DNA from: VBOC01 sp035635475
GTDB taxonomy: Bacteria > Bacteroidota > Ignavibacteria > UBA10030 > SZUA-254
Length of the DNA: 31,034 nucleotides
Assembly: GCA_035635475.1 (NCBI GenBank)
Contig: DASQAZ010000143.1
Span: 1 to 31,034 of the forward strand
Direction of reading: 5' to 3'
How positions within the stretch are numbered: the stretch's first letter is position 1; every line of letters starts with the position of its first letter. The notes beneath the pieces were generated by a model that had not been told where the DNA came from, did no database searches, and saw only the letters and a program-made list of their open reading frames with translations. Below are positions 15,622 through 23,795 of this stretch, one piece after another. A program made the position numbers and the translations under genes.

Positions 15622-16857
15622 TCACTCCGCCCAGACGTTTCGGTAGACCTTTCCCAGACGCTGGACCACCCTTTCCCATGAATACCCTTCCCGCATTGCG
15701 TCCCACCCCCTCCTTCCCATCAGATCCGCTCGATGACGATTTTCGAACAGCGCGCCGATATGATCGGCCAGGCGTTGGGAAGTGTCTCCAACGAGCGCAG
15801 TCTCGTTGTTCATGCCTTCTATCCCTTCTATCCCGAGTTTGGTGGTCACAACCGGGATGCCCTGCCCCATCGCGTGGAGGATCTTTACCTTGACTCCTCC
15901 CCCCGAGCGGAGGGGAGCAACGAACAGGCTCGCCTTGCGGAGATAACCGACCACATCATCGACGAACCCGAGAATTTCAATCCGGGGCGTGTTTGCGGCC
16001 ATCATCTTCAATTCAGACGGAGGATTCGAGCCGATGATGTAAAGCTTCGATTCGGGATACCTTCGCAGTACCAGCGGAAGTATTTCCCCGACGAGCCACA
16101 ACGCCGCTTCCCTGTTCGGCCGGTGAGAAAAGGTTCCCACGAAGAGAAGGGATTGAGGTTCCCTTGCACTGTACAGGGGGACTCGATCCGCAACATCGAC
16201 ACCTCGCGGGAGGTAGCTGATCTTCGAGGTCCATGTCGACGTGAGCCATTGAAGGAGCATGCTGTCCTGCTCGGTGACACAGAGGACGTGGTCGAACCGC
16301 CCCGTGACGTTCCGCTCGAAGGATACCCAGCGGCACCACTCGACAAAGAGCAGGCCCCTGCCGATGATAAACGGGCTTGATTTGTACCTCCGGTACGCCG
16401 GGCGGAACGCGACATCGTGCGCCTGCAGGATTTTCTTGCCGCTCCTGGAGGCCCCGAAATATTGAGCCATCTGGACCATCTCGAACTGAACGATATCATA
16501 CTGTGTCTCACCTGTGACCCGCTCAATGAGACGTGCCATTCGAGGATGATAGAATTTGCTGACATAGTAGGGCTGCCAGAGGATGAGACTCCGGAAAAAC
16601 TGAATGAGCCGCGTTGCGACAAGATAGAAATTCCACCATAAGTTCTTTTGCCCCCCCTTCCCCCGCGGGACCGGGTAAAACTTGATGGGAAGCTTCTTGA
16701 GATCCTGAGCCAGCTCGAGTTCACGCCTGTCGCAGAATGATATGAGCGTAATCTCGTGCTCATGAGTCAGCTGGCGAATGAGTCCGTACATGAATGTCCC
16801 GGTCCCATGGCCGGAGAGGGGGTGAGGAAGGTACGGGCTGACGATGAGAATTTTCAT
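15622..16857 (-). CDS. Glycosyltransferase family 4 (GT-B fold)
   Basis: A 411-residue transferase with GT-B layout. The N-terminal domain begins MKILIVSPYLPHPLSGHGTGTFM, the usual first strand and glycine loop. The C-terminal domain begins about 235 with LLFVGTFSHRPNREA; it contains IEILGFVDDVVGYLRKASLFVAPLRSGGGVKVKILHAMGQGIPVVTT, covering the acceptor-donor cleft and a variant of the E-x7-E region (K.K...A.G.PVV). It resembles sugar transferases of surface polysaccharide pathways. Its ATG overlaps the stop of the upstream GT2 gene by four bases (ATGA), so the two are co-translated. It is the last gene of the tightly packed operon. Confidence 0.9.
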   Translation of the reverse strand: MKILIVSPYLPHPLSGHGTGTFMYGLIRQLTHEHEITLISFCDRRELELAQDLKKLPIKFYPVPRGKGGQKNLWWNFYLVATRLIQFFRSLILWQPYYVSKFYHPRMARLIERVTGETQYDIVQFEMVQMAQYFGASRSGKKILQAHDVAFRPAYRRYKSSPFIIGRGLLFVEWCRWVSFERNVTGRFDHVLCVTEQDSMLLQWLTSTWTSKISYLPRGVDVADRVPLYSAREPQSLLFVGTFSHRPNREAALWLVGEILPLVLRRYPESKLYIIGSNPPSELKMMAANTPRIEILGFVDDVVGYLRKASLFVAPLRSGGGVKVKILHAMGQGIPVVTTKLGIEGIEGMNNETALVGDTSQRLADHIGALFENRHRADLMGRRGWDAMREGYSWERVVQRLGKVYRNVWAE

Positions 16858-17840
16858 TGCCCGGAGAATCGTTCATCCGGAATGAGGCTGTATCGCACGG
16901 CATACCATGCAAGCACGAAGTATTTTCTCTTTTCCTCACGGAGACTGCGCGCGGCAATCAGGTACCGGACAAATCGGACGATCATCTGCAGGAAATGCCG
17001 CCAGGCATAGAGTAAGCGCGTGCAGAATGAATAGACGGATCCATGGTATTTCTTCAGGAATTTATGATAGCTCGAGAACATCAGCTGGATCTGATACTTT
17101 TTCGCGTTACGGTAGGACGCGCCGCCCAGATGGATGACCTTCGCCTCCGGGAGAAAATAAACATTCATCCGGGCCACATGTTTGACCCTGTAACAAAAGT
17201 CTGTTTCTTCAGAGTAGGCCCTGAAGAGCTCGTCAAAAAGCCCGATCCGATCGACAAGACTCTTCCGGACCATGATTGCCGCACCCGTTACGTATCCCAC
17301 CCGGATCGGCCCGGTCATCGTGACGTCGGGATATGCACCGCGCTTCGGAAAGCCCGCATGGGGAAAAAGGTCATTCAAGAACAACGCGTCAAAAAGAGCC
17401 TGAAAGAGAGACGGGAAATCCCCGAATGAAACCTGGCTCGATCCATCAGGACTTTTCAACCAGCAACCGCATACGCCCGCGTCCGGTCGATGCTCAAGGA
17501 AATCCACGCAGGTCTTGATCGGATCTCCCACCAGAAGGGTGTCCGTATTGAGAAGGAAGAGATATCTCCCCCTCGCTATCGCCGCTCCCCGATTATTCGC
17601 CCGCGAAAATCCGAGATTCTTTTCGTTGACCAGGAGTCTTACCGTGGGGAATTCTCGACGAACCATATCAACGCTTCCATCCGTTGAGGCGTCGTCCACG
17701 ACAATGATCTCATGCGGAAGGGTAGGCGAATTCTCTTCCACCGACCGGATTGCCTGCCGAAGGAGATCGCGCACGTTCCAATTCGCGATGACAACCGAGA
17801 CTTCAGGGTCCCTCATCTGCCTCTGCAGGGAATTATCCAT
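16854..17840 (-). CDS. Glycosyltransferase family 2, first of tandem pair by position
   Basis: A 328-residue GT-A fold transferase. EVSVVIANWN (about 13-22) starts the nucleotide-binding domain; EIIVVDDASTDGSVDMV follows; LLNTDT is the DxD-type metal-binding segment; ETDFCYRVKH is the usual ED/ETDFC acceptor-side motif. Such proteins are often rhamnosyl- or related transferases in O-antigen and exopolysaccharide synthesis. The C-terminal 90 residues are basic and aromatic-rich, perhaps a membrane-contacting helix. A second Met nine residues in (MRDPEVSVV), preceded by AGAGG, may be the true start. It is a clear paralogue of the neighbouring gene at 17868; both 3' ends share a 20-base identical tract beginning GGCTGTATCGCACGG on the plus strand. 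Confidence 0.92.
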   Translation of the reverse strand: MDNSLQRQMRDPEVSVVIANWNVRDLLRQAIRSVEENSPTLPHEIIVVDDASTDGSVDMVRREFPTVRLLVNEKNLGFSRANNRGAAIARGRYLFLLNTDTLLVGDPIKTCVDFLEHRPDAGVCGCWLKSPDGSSQVSFGDFPSLFQALFDALFLNDLFPHAGFPKRGAYPDVTMTGPIRVGYVTGAAIMVRKSLVDRIGLFDELFRAYSEETDFCYRVKHVARMNVYFLPEAKVIHLGGASYRNAKKYQIQLMFSSYHKFLKKYHGSVYSFCTRLLYAWRHFLQMIVRFVRYLIAARSLREEKRKYFVLAWYAVRYSLIPDERFSGQ

Positions 17841-17867
17841 CCTGCGCCGGCGCGCCTGGGATTCTCG

Positions 17868-18833
17868 TTAATCAATGACTCCCCGGTCAGGCAGGAGGCT
17901 GTATCGCACGGCATACCAGGCGGATAAGAGCTCTCGCTTCTTCCTTTGGCGCTCATCACGGGGTGTAAACAGATACCGGAAGAACCGCACGGACATTTTG
18001 AAAAAATAACTCCACGCGTACAGCATGCGGGTAGAGAAGGAATAGGTCGAGCCGTGATATTTTTTCAGGAATTTGTCATACCCTGCATACATCAGTCGGA
18101 CCTGGTACTCCGGAGCAGCCCGGTACGACATGCCGCCCAGATGCATGATCTCGGCTTGCGGCAAGAAATACACCTTCTTATTCAAAACATGTCTGACTCT
18201 GTAACAAAAATCCGTTTCTTCGGTGTAGGCGATATACAATTCATCAAACAACCCGATCTCGTCGATCACCTCTTTTCGGATCATGATCGCCGCCCCCGTG
18301 ACGTAGTCCACCTCCATGGGTCCGCCGATCGATTCGTCGGGAATCGCGCCCCGTGAGGGGAGGTGCGCCTTCGGAAAAAGATCGTTCAGAAAGAATGCGT
18401 CGACGAGAGCTTGCCCAAATGACGGGAAACTGCCGAATGACACCTGGCTCGAGCCGTCCGGCCCCTTCAACCAGCAGCCGCACACTCCCGCCTCCGGATG
18501 CTGTGTCAGGAAATCCATGCAAACTTTCACTGCGTTGTTGAACAGCTGCGTATCGGTGTTGAGCAGAAAAACATATTGCCCTTTTGCGTGTGGGACCCCG
18601 ATATTATTGGATTTCGCGAATTGAAGATTTCGCTCATTGGCGATGAGCTTGACGTCGGGGAATTCCCTTCGCAGCATATCAACACTGTCATCGGTGGAGC
18701 AGTCATCCACCACGATGATTTCGAAAGTCAGACCCCGGGTTTTCTCGCGGACGGAGCGAATTGCATCGCGCAGTATGTCCCGGCCGTTCCAGTTTGCAAA
18801 AAGAATCGAGACATCTATCGGCGTCGCGGGCAT
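17868..18833 (-). CDS. Glycosyltransferase family 2, second of tandem pair
   Basis: A 321-residue GT-A transferase with DVSILFANWNGRD near the start, EIIVVDDCSTDDSVDML, LLNTDT (DxD-type) and ETDFCYRVRH. It matches the neighbour at 16854 along its whole length, including the YHKFLKKYHGS/YDKFLKKYHGS segment and the C-terminal WYAVRYSL tail, so the pair arose by tandem duplication. The two enzymes probably add successive, chemically similar sugars. The start is six bases after the gmd stop. Confidence 0.92.
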   Translation of the reverse strand: MPATPIDVSILFANWNGRDILRDAIRSVREKTRGLTFEIIVVDDCSTDDSVDMLRREFPDVKLIANERNLQFAKSNNIGVPHAKGQYVFLLNTDTQLFNNAVKVCMDFLTQHPEAGVCGCWLKGPDGSSQVSFGSFPSFGQALVDAFFLNDLFPKAHLPSRGAIPDESIGGPMEVDYVTGAAIMIRKEVIDEIGLFDELYIAYTEETDFCYRVRHVLNKKVYFLPQAEIMHLGGMSYRAAPEYQVRLMYAGYDKFLKKYHGSTYSFSTRMLYAWSYFFKMSVRFFRYLFTPRDERQRKKRELLSAWYAVRYSLLPDRGVID

Positions 18834-18839
18834 CGATGA

Positions 18840-19883
18840 TTAATATCCGCGCTTTGAAACCTTGTCGTAATCCGCCTTTATCATGATCTTCACGAGCTCC
18901 TCGAATTTCACCTTCGGCGCCCACCCGATTTTCTTCTTGGCTCTCGTTGAATCGCCGATCAGATTATCGACCTCAGTGGGCCGGTAGTACTCCGGATCGA
19001 TCTCAATAACAGGCTTGCCGGTCTTTCGGGAAACGCCCTTCTCCTTGAGCCCTCGACCCTGCCATTCAATCGGCATATCGAGCTCGCGGAAGGCAATCTC
19101 CGCAAATTCACGAACGCTGTGGCTCTCGCCGGTTGCAAGCACGAGATCTTCCGGTTTATCCATCTGGAGCATTCGCCACATACCGTCGCAGTATTCCGGC
19201 GCATAACCCCAGTCGCGTTTCGCATTCAGATTTCCCAGACTCATCGTGGACTGTAATCCCTGTTTGATTCTGGAGGCCGACAGCGTGATTTTGCGCGTCA
19301 CGAACGACTCCCCCCGCCGCGGAGATTCATGATTGAAGAGGATGCCGTTACAGGAAAAAAGATCGTACGCCTCCCGGTAATTGACGACGATCCAATAGCC
19401 GTACATTTTGGCAACTCCGTACGGGCTCCTGGGATAGAACGGCGTCTTCTCATTCTGCGGAAACGTCTGGGCCTTTCCGAAGAGCTCGCTCGTCGAGGCC
19501 TGATAAAACCTGGTCCTTACTCCCGTTTCCCGGATCGCGTCCAGAAACCGCAGTGTCCCTACGGCATCGACCTGTGCCGTGTATTCCGGGATGTCGAAGG
19601 AGACTTTGACGTGGCTCTGTGCCGCCAGGTTGTAGATCTCCTGAGGTTCGATTTTTTCGAGGAGTCGATTCAGGTTGCTCGTATCGGTTACGTCTCCATA
19701 ATGGAGGTACAGTTTCCTGTTCATGATGCTTGGGTTCTGGATATAGATATGGTCGATACGGCCCCGGTTGAAGGAACTGCTGCGCCGTATGATCCCGTGG
19801 ACCTCATATCCCTTCTCAATCAGAAGCTCGGCAAGATAGGAACCGTCCTGGCCGGTAATCCCTGTGATGAGTGCTTTTTTCAA
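18840..19883 (-). CDS. gmd: GDP-mannose 4,6-dehydratase
   Basis: About 347 residues, an extended short-chain dehydrogenase. KKALITGITGQDGSYLAELL is the NADP-binding Rossmann start. STSELFG gives the catalytic Thr131 and Glu133, and SPYGVAKMYGYW the catalytic Tyr155 and Lys159. NHESPRRGESFVTRK and GNLNAKRDWGYAPEY are further Gmd signatures. The enzyme converts GDP-D-mannose to GDP-4-keto-6-deoxy-D-mannose, the branch point to GDP-L-fucose, GDP-D-rhamnose, perosamine and others. The TTG at 19881-19883 was chosen because GAGGAG lies seven bases upstream; a TTG five codons earlier (19898) lacks a site. Confidence 0.96.
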   Translation of the reverse strand: MKKALITGITGQDGSYLAELLIEKGYEVHGIIRRSSSFNRGRIDHIYIQNPSIMNRKLYLHYGDVTDTSNLNRLLEKIEPQEIYNLAAQSHVKVSFDIPEYTAQVDAVGTLRFLDAIRETGVRTRFYQASTSELFGKAQTFPQNEKTPFYPRSPYGVAKMYGYWIVVNYREAYDLFSCNGILFNHESPRRGESFVTRKITLSASRIKQGLQSTMSLGNLNAKRDWGYAPEYCDGMWRMLQMDKPEDLVLATGESHSVREFAEIAFRELDMPIEWQGRGLKEKGVSRKTGKPVIEIDPEYYRPTEVDNLIGDSTRAKKKIGWAPKVKFEELVKIMIKADYDKVSKRGY

Positions 19884-19890
19884 CTTTGAT

Positions 19891-19896
19891 CTCCTC
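19891..19896 (-). promoter_or_regulatory. Shine-Dalgarno that fixes the gmd start
   Basis: GAGGAG on the minus strand lies seven bases before a TTG (19881-19883). This supports the shorter gmd start. Confidence 0.7.
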
Positions 19897-19943
19897 AATA
19901 GATGTTAGCCGACATCCGCCCGAAACAACAGGCGCTTGAATTT

Positions 19944-21038
19944 CTATGTCGCCGCTACTTTTGTCTTGAGATACCGTGCGAACGGTTCCATGCCGTACCT
20001 CTTCCGCACAAGTAATAATGACTTGAGGACCTTGAGAATCTGCCCTCTTCTCAAGACCGCTCTCATGAAGGTTTCGAGATACAAATTCAATTCGACGGGG
20101 ATCTGTTCATGGAACCGGGAGCGAACGGACATGAACGGTTCGGTCAAGGCGGCTTGTATGCAATCGCCGAGCCGCTCCGCCGAACAGTCGGTCATCTCGA
20201 TGATGTGGCCCGTGGGCAGGCCGAAGTACTCGGCGTCGTGGACCATCGATGCAAACACTGAAGTGGATCGCTTCAACACCTGGATAATCGGCAGAGGTTT
20301 GGCCCAATCCGACGTGCAAACCCACGAAACTCCGCTCGAACATCCGACGAGCAGAGTGCAGTACTTCGTCAGCTCGGCATTCTCCCGGAGCGAAAGAACA
20401 CTCCCGTCGATGATTTCCGGCCGGCCCCGCGCGATCTTTTCATTCGAGGACAGAATGATGGCGCAATCGCCCACCCGTGACAGCACGTGCTCGCTGGCCT
20501 GCAAGGCATACTCAGGCGTGACGTACGACTGGCCGCTTCTGGAGGCACACTCGAAGAGAACCGCGTATTTTCGCCGGGACAAACCGTGCTCCTCCGCAAA
20601 CCGGCCGACCTTGGTGACTTCCTCCTCCCGGAGCCTCAGAACAGGAGTAATGGGAACCGTTAACGGCCGCGGATATCCCCGCAGTATCGACGCCCGGACC
20701 GTTCCGTCAAAATTCTGATAGTTGTTCGGGTTCACCTGTGTTAGAAAAATCTGATCGAACTCGCCTGAGATCAATCTCTTCCTGGCTTCGACCTCAAATT
20801 TCATCCATATCTGATCCATCTCGTTTCTCTTCTCGAGAGGAATCTGCCAGATGCGGTCGACAAACGGATTTTCCTCGATGGCACCGCGATAGAGAGCGCC
20901 GATCGCCCATGTCAACGTACAACCGGGATAATCATTCTTGATCTGTCGCGCGATCGGGGTCGCGAGCAAACAATCGCCGAATGATGCCAGATGTCCGAGA
21001 AGAATCCGCCTCGGCCGATCAGCCGGAGACACCTTCAT
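19944..21038 (-). CDS. GT9-like glycosyltransferase (heptosyltransferase-type fold)
   Basis: A 364-residue protein beginning with RRILLGHLASFGDCLLATPIARQIK, close to the GDxLLxTP signature of family GT9 (ADP-heptose:LPS heptosyltransferases and relatives). The central SSGVSWVCTSDWAKPLP segment matches the GT9 region following the sugar-nucleotide site (normally D-S/T-G..H.A), here C-SSGVSWV with no His. The rest is divergent. A GT-B transferase role in the polysaccharide pathway is likely, but donor and acceptor cannot be told. The start lies nine bases after the SDR stop, within the operon. No good Shine-Dalgarno is seen. Confidence 0.75.
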   Translation of the reverse strand: MKVSPADRPRRILLGHLASFGDCLLATPIARQIKNDYPGCTLTWAIGALYRGAIEENPFVDRIWQIPLEKRNEMDQIWMKFEVEARKRLISGEFDQIFLTQVNPNNYQNFDGTVRASILRGYPRPLTVPITPVLRLREEEVTKVGRFAEEHGLSRRKYAVLFECASRSGQSYVTPEYALQASEHVLSRVGDCAIILSSNEKIARGRPEIIDGSVLSLRENAELTKYCTLLVGCSSGVSWVCTSDWAKPLPIIQVLKRSTSVFASMVHDAEYFGLPTGHIIEMTDCSAERLGDCIQAALTEPFMSVRSRFHEQIPVELNLYLETFMRAVLRRGQILKVLKSLLLVRKRYGMEPFARYLKTKVAAT

Positions 21039-21047
21039 GAGTGATCG

Positions 21048-21929
21048 TTACGAGGGAGAAGGAGCATCCATCATCATCGCGCACAACTCCTTGAATCCCA
21101 CCGCCGGTAGCCATCCAAGGCTCCGGATGCGGCGCGGATCTGATACGAGCTTCGCGAATTCCGCCCGGTAGCCCGGTATCTGTCTGACATGCTTGCGCCA
21201 GTCCAAGCCGAGTCCACCGAAGCAAAGTTCCACCCATTCCCTGATCGAATGTGCCTCGCCCGATCCGATAATTGCCTCGAAATGCCTCTCCTGTCCGACC
21301 AGGGTGAGGGCAGCCCTGGCGACATCACCCGCAAATGTCCACTCTTTTTCAACCGACAGATCGCCGATCTGCAGGATCTCCTCCGATCCGTTCTTAATCC
21401 GTTTAGCCGCCTGAACAATCCGCTGGCTCAGGTGATCGGGCTTTCTCGATGGGCTTTCATGATGGAAAAAATAGCCGACATATGCTTTCACGCCCAGCCT
21501 GCGATAGTACCTTGCGGCATACACGGCATGAATTCTTGCCACCGCATACGCGCTGGCTGCGTCGAACGGTGTCGACTCGGAGATCGGACTTCCGTCGTTG
21601 AAAAATTGAACGCCGCTTCCTGCAATGAACACTCGCGCCGGAAGCTTCAGCGAGTATACCGCTTCAAGTAGATTGAGGGCACCGGTGCTGATCGCCGCAT
21701 GGTTCTCGTACAAGGCATCATGGCGGGTTGTTGAATTCGCGGCGAGATGAAACACGTATGCCGGCGAATGTTCCCGGATACATTCTTTCACGAATCCGGC
21801 ATCCGCCACGTCTCCCCTGATCCAATTACCCGAACGCGAGATCCCGACCGGTTCAATTTTTATCGACCGGCAAACGTCGGCAAGGTAGCTTCCATCCTGA
21901 CCGCCTGCGCCGAAAATGAGCGCTTTCAT
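21048..21929 (-). CDS. Gmd/Rmd-like NAD(P)-dependent sugar epimerase/reductase with altered active site
   Basis: A 293-residue extended SDR related to Gmd. ALIFGAGGQDGSYL is the Rossmann motif, shared with Gmd; FFHHESPSRK matches Gmd's FNHESPRRG; GEAHSIREWVEL matches Gmd's GESHSVREFAEI. It is 54 residues shorter than Gmd, close to the size of GDP-6-deoxy-D-mannose (GDP-4-keto-6-deoxy-mannose) reductases. At the active site, AGSGVQF stands where Gmd has STSELFG, so the dehydratase Glu is missing, and the Tyr128-x3 motif ends in Arg132 instead of Lys. A 4-keto reductase of the product of the nearby gmd is the most likely role; a changed chemistry or an inactive partner cannot be excluded. Confidence 0.8.
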   Translation of the reverse strand: MKALIFGAGGQDGSYLADVCRSIKIEPVGISRSGNWIRGDVADAGFVKECIREHSPAYVFHLAANSTTRHDALYENHAAISTGALNLLEAVYSLKLPARVFIAGSGVQFFNDGSPISESTPFDAASAYAVARIHAVYAARYYRRLGVKAYVGYFFHHESPSRKPDHLSQRIVQAAKRIKNGSEEILQIGDLSVEKEWTFAGDVARAALTLVGQERHFEAIIGSGEAHSIREWVELCFGGLGLDWRKHVRQIPGYRAEFAKLVSDPRRIRSLGWLPAVGFKELCAMMMDAPSPS

Positions 21930-21999
21930 TCTCGAAGAACCGGAGAATCCACCCGCCGCATGCGGTGAAATTTGCCCCCCGACATCCCTGCTGGATTCG

Positions 22000-23268
22000 T
22001 CACAGGCCTACGATCTCGAGCCTTGGGAGTGGAAAAATCATCTTGACTCCCGATTCCAGCGTCCGGCGCTCCCTCTTCAGGAATTCGTCGCGGAAGTGCC
22101 ATGGGAGAACCAGGTAATAGTCAGGCTTCATCGCCCTCGAATCTTCCTCGCTGATTATGGGAATATTTGTTCCAAGCGTCCGGGCGCCGAATTTATCGGG
22201 ATTTCGATCGGCCGCAGCTTCGATGATGCTTCCGTCAAGTCCAGACCACTGGAGTATGGTATTTCCCTTTGTCGATGCACCGTAGATGTGAATTCGTTTT
22301 CCCTCCTTTTTCAGCCCGAGGACCATCGCCTTGAGTTCGTTTCGATGCTCTTCAATCCGCGCCTGGAAATCCGTGTATGGTTTATCCGACTCGAGCTGCA
22401 TCTCATTTTCCTGCCGCCTGAGTTCATTCAGCCGCTGAGTGTCTGCGGGCTGCGGGATGAACGAACTTTTTTGATGCGCTGCATAGCAGCGGATGCTTCC
22501 CCCGTTGATCGTGTTCAGTTCCACCCTGATAATCTTGAAGCCGACGCGTTTCAAAATATGCTCAAGCACCGACAGACTATAATACTCGAGGTGTTCATGA
22601 CAAATCGTGTCGTAAGAATTCAGCTTGAGCATCGTCGGCATATACGACATTTCAAAAACCCATACCCCCTCGGGCGCGAGCATTCTCTTGATGCTTTCCG
22701 CGAACTCGACCGGCCGGTCAAGATCATAGAACATCGCTATCGACGTCACGATGTCAAGCGGTTTTCCATCGAGGTAGTCGCCGAGACGCACAGAAGGAAA
22801 CGTATCCTGGATAACCACAATGGCATCGCCGGACTCCCGCGCGACATCCGAGGGATCCACGCCAATTCGGAGGAAGTGTTCGGGGTAACACTTTAACAGG
22901 GTGCCGTCGTTGCAGCCAATATCCAACGCCCTTGCTCCCCGCTTCCCCGCCATTGCCGCGGCCTCTGATGCGATCCCCTTCAGATGTGTGCGCATCGTTT
23001 GATTCGTGCCCGAGCGATACCAATAATCAGAGTAGAGGAGTTCAGGAGGAACCGTCCACTGCATCTGGAGCAACCCGCACGCGTTCTCGTCCTGTTGAGG
23101 GTTGCAACGGACCAGGACGGTTGGAAACTTCCTTGAGGGCGGCTGTTCCTTCCCCGGCTTAACGAAGGAGCCTTGCAGAAACTGCTCCCCAAGGTCGATC
23201 ACCTTGGTCAGAGATCCGGATCCACAGACGCGGCATCTGCTGCGGGAAACCGGATGCATATCCTTCAA
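22000..23268 (-). CDS. SAM-dependent sugar C-methyltransferase
   Basis: A 422-residue three-part protein. The N-terminal CRVCGSG (12-18) and a downstream Cys form a zinc-binding domain (Methyltransf_13 type). The central domain has the SAM motif ALDIGCNDGTLL and, further on, YDTICHEHLEYYSL, in which Glu-His are the expected catalytic residues of the TylC3/NovU/TcaB9 sugar C-methyltransferase group. The C-terminal domain carries GASTKGNTILQ, the hallmark of Methyltransf_14. Known relatives add a methyl carbon next to a keto group of a 4-keto (or 3-keto) NDP-sugar. With gmd in the operon, a GDP-4-keto-6-deoxyhexose is a candidate substrate (inference). The TTG start at 23266-23268 has AAGGGGA six bases upstream; an ATG three codons later lacks proper spacing. 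Confidence 0.88.
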   Translation of the reverse strand: MKDMHPVSRSRCRVCGSGSLTKVIDLGEQFLQGSFVKPGKEQPPSRKFPTVLVRCNPQQDENACGLLQMQWTVPPELLYSDYWYRSGTNQTMRTHLKGIASEAAAMAGKRGARALDIGCNDGTLLKCYPEHFLRIGVDPSDVARESGDAIVVIQDTFPSVRLGDYLDGKPLDIVTSIAMFYDLDRPVEFAESIKRMLAPEGVWVFEMSYMPTMLKLNSYDTICHEHLEYYSLSVLEHILKRVGFKIIRVELNTINGGSIRCYAAHQKSSFIPQPADTQRLNELRRQENEMQLESDKPYTDFQARIEEHRNELKAMVLGLKKEGKRIHIYGASTKGNTILQWSGLDGSIIEAAADRNPDKFGARTLGTNIPIISEEDSRAMKPDYYLVLPWHFRDEFLKRERRTLESGVKMIFPLPRLEIVGL

Positions 23269-23274
23269 TTGTCG

Positions 23275-23281
23275 TCCCCTT
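23275..23281 (-). promoter_or_regulatory. Shine-Dalgarno that fixes the C-methyltransferase start
   Basis: AAGGGGA on the minus strand, six bases before TTG at 23266-23268, supports that start over the ATG at 23259. Confidence 0.55.
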
Positions 23282-23287
23282 GAAATA

Positions 23288-23740
23288 CTACCTCGCAGAC
23301 GACCTCATCGATTCGATGAACGATCTGAATACGCCGTCCATCTGATCGATGCACTTGGTTCTCTCCAAATTGAGCAGAGCGAGTTGTTTCACAACGCCAT
23401 CCTTCTCTGCAGCCGGCACATTTTCAAATTCATAAACCTGTTCCTGCACGTGCCAAAGCCGGCAATTGACGTCGGCCAGTCGCGAGAAAATCTCGCCGAT
23501 GCTTCCTTTCACTTCATCGACAAAATTCCCTTCCTTCCGATACACCTTGTTCGCGGCGAATGTGAGTCGATCCACGGGAATCTGGCCTGCAATTGCGGCG
23601 CTTATGAATCCGTCGATTTCTTCCCGAAGCTGGTTTTCCTGCGCGGAGAGACTCACCTGCTTGCCTTTCTCCTCCGCGTGCCACTGCTTGAGTTTCACGA
23701 TTGTCAATTTGTCGCAGAGCGATCCGAGGGTTTCAGCCAT
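23288..23740 (-). CDS. Small helical protein of a glycan-cluster family
   Basis: A 150-residue, mostly helical, charged protein. The N-terminal LGSLCDKLTIVKLKQWHAEE resembles the starts of small uncharacterised proteins found in glycan gene clusters (DUF4254- or DUF6165-like, with a DKLTI..IK motif); I cannot assign one of these with certainty. A second helical region reads EIFSRLADVNCRLWHVQEQVYEFENVP, and the end NLERTKCIDQMDGVF. There is no signal peptide, membrane segment or catalytic motif. It sits between the FkbM-like gene (55 nt) and the C-methyltransferase (19 nt), so it is probably part of the same operon, perhaps as a structural partner of a transferase. Confidence 0.65.
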   Translation of the reverse strand: MAETLGSLCDKLTIVKLKQWHAEEKGKQVSLSAQENQLREEIDGFISAAIAGQIPVDRLTFAANKVYRKEGNFVDEVKGSIGEIFSRLADVNCRLWHVQEQVYEFENVPAAEKDGVVKQLALLNLERTKCIDQMDGVFRSFIESMRSSAR

Positions 23741-23795
23741 GATAACTAGACGGAATAATGAATTTGACGAAGCGCGGGGCGACGGTACTTTGCTT

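Noticed and set aside
16008..16763. Second minus-strand frame inside the GT4 gene
   Set aside because: Ser/Arg-rich composition typical of an out-of-frame shadow of a GC-rich gene.
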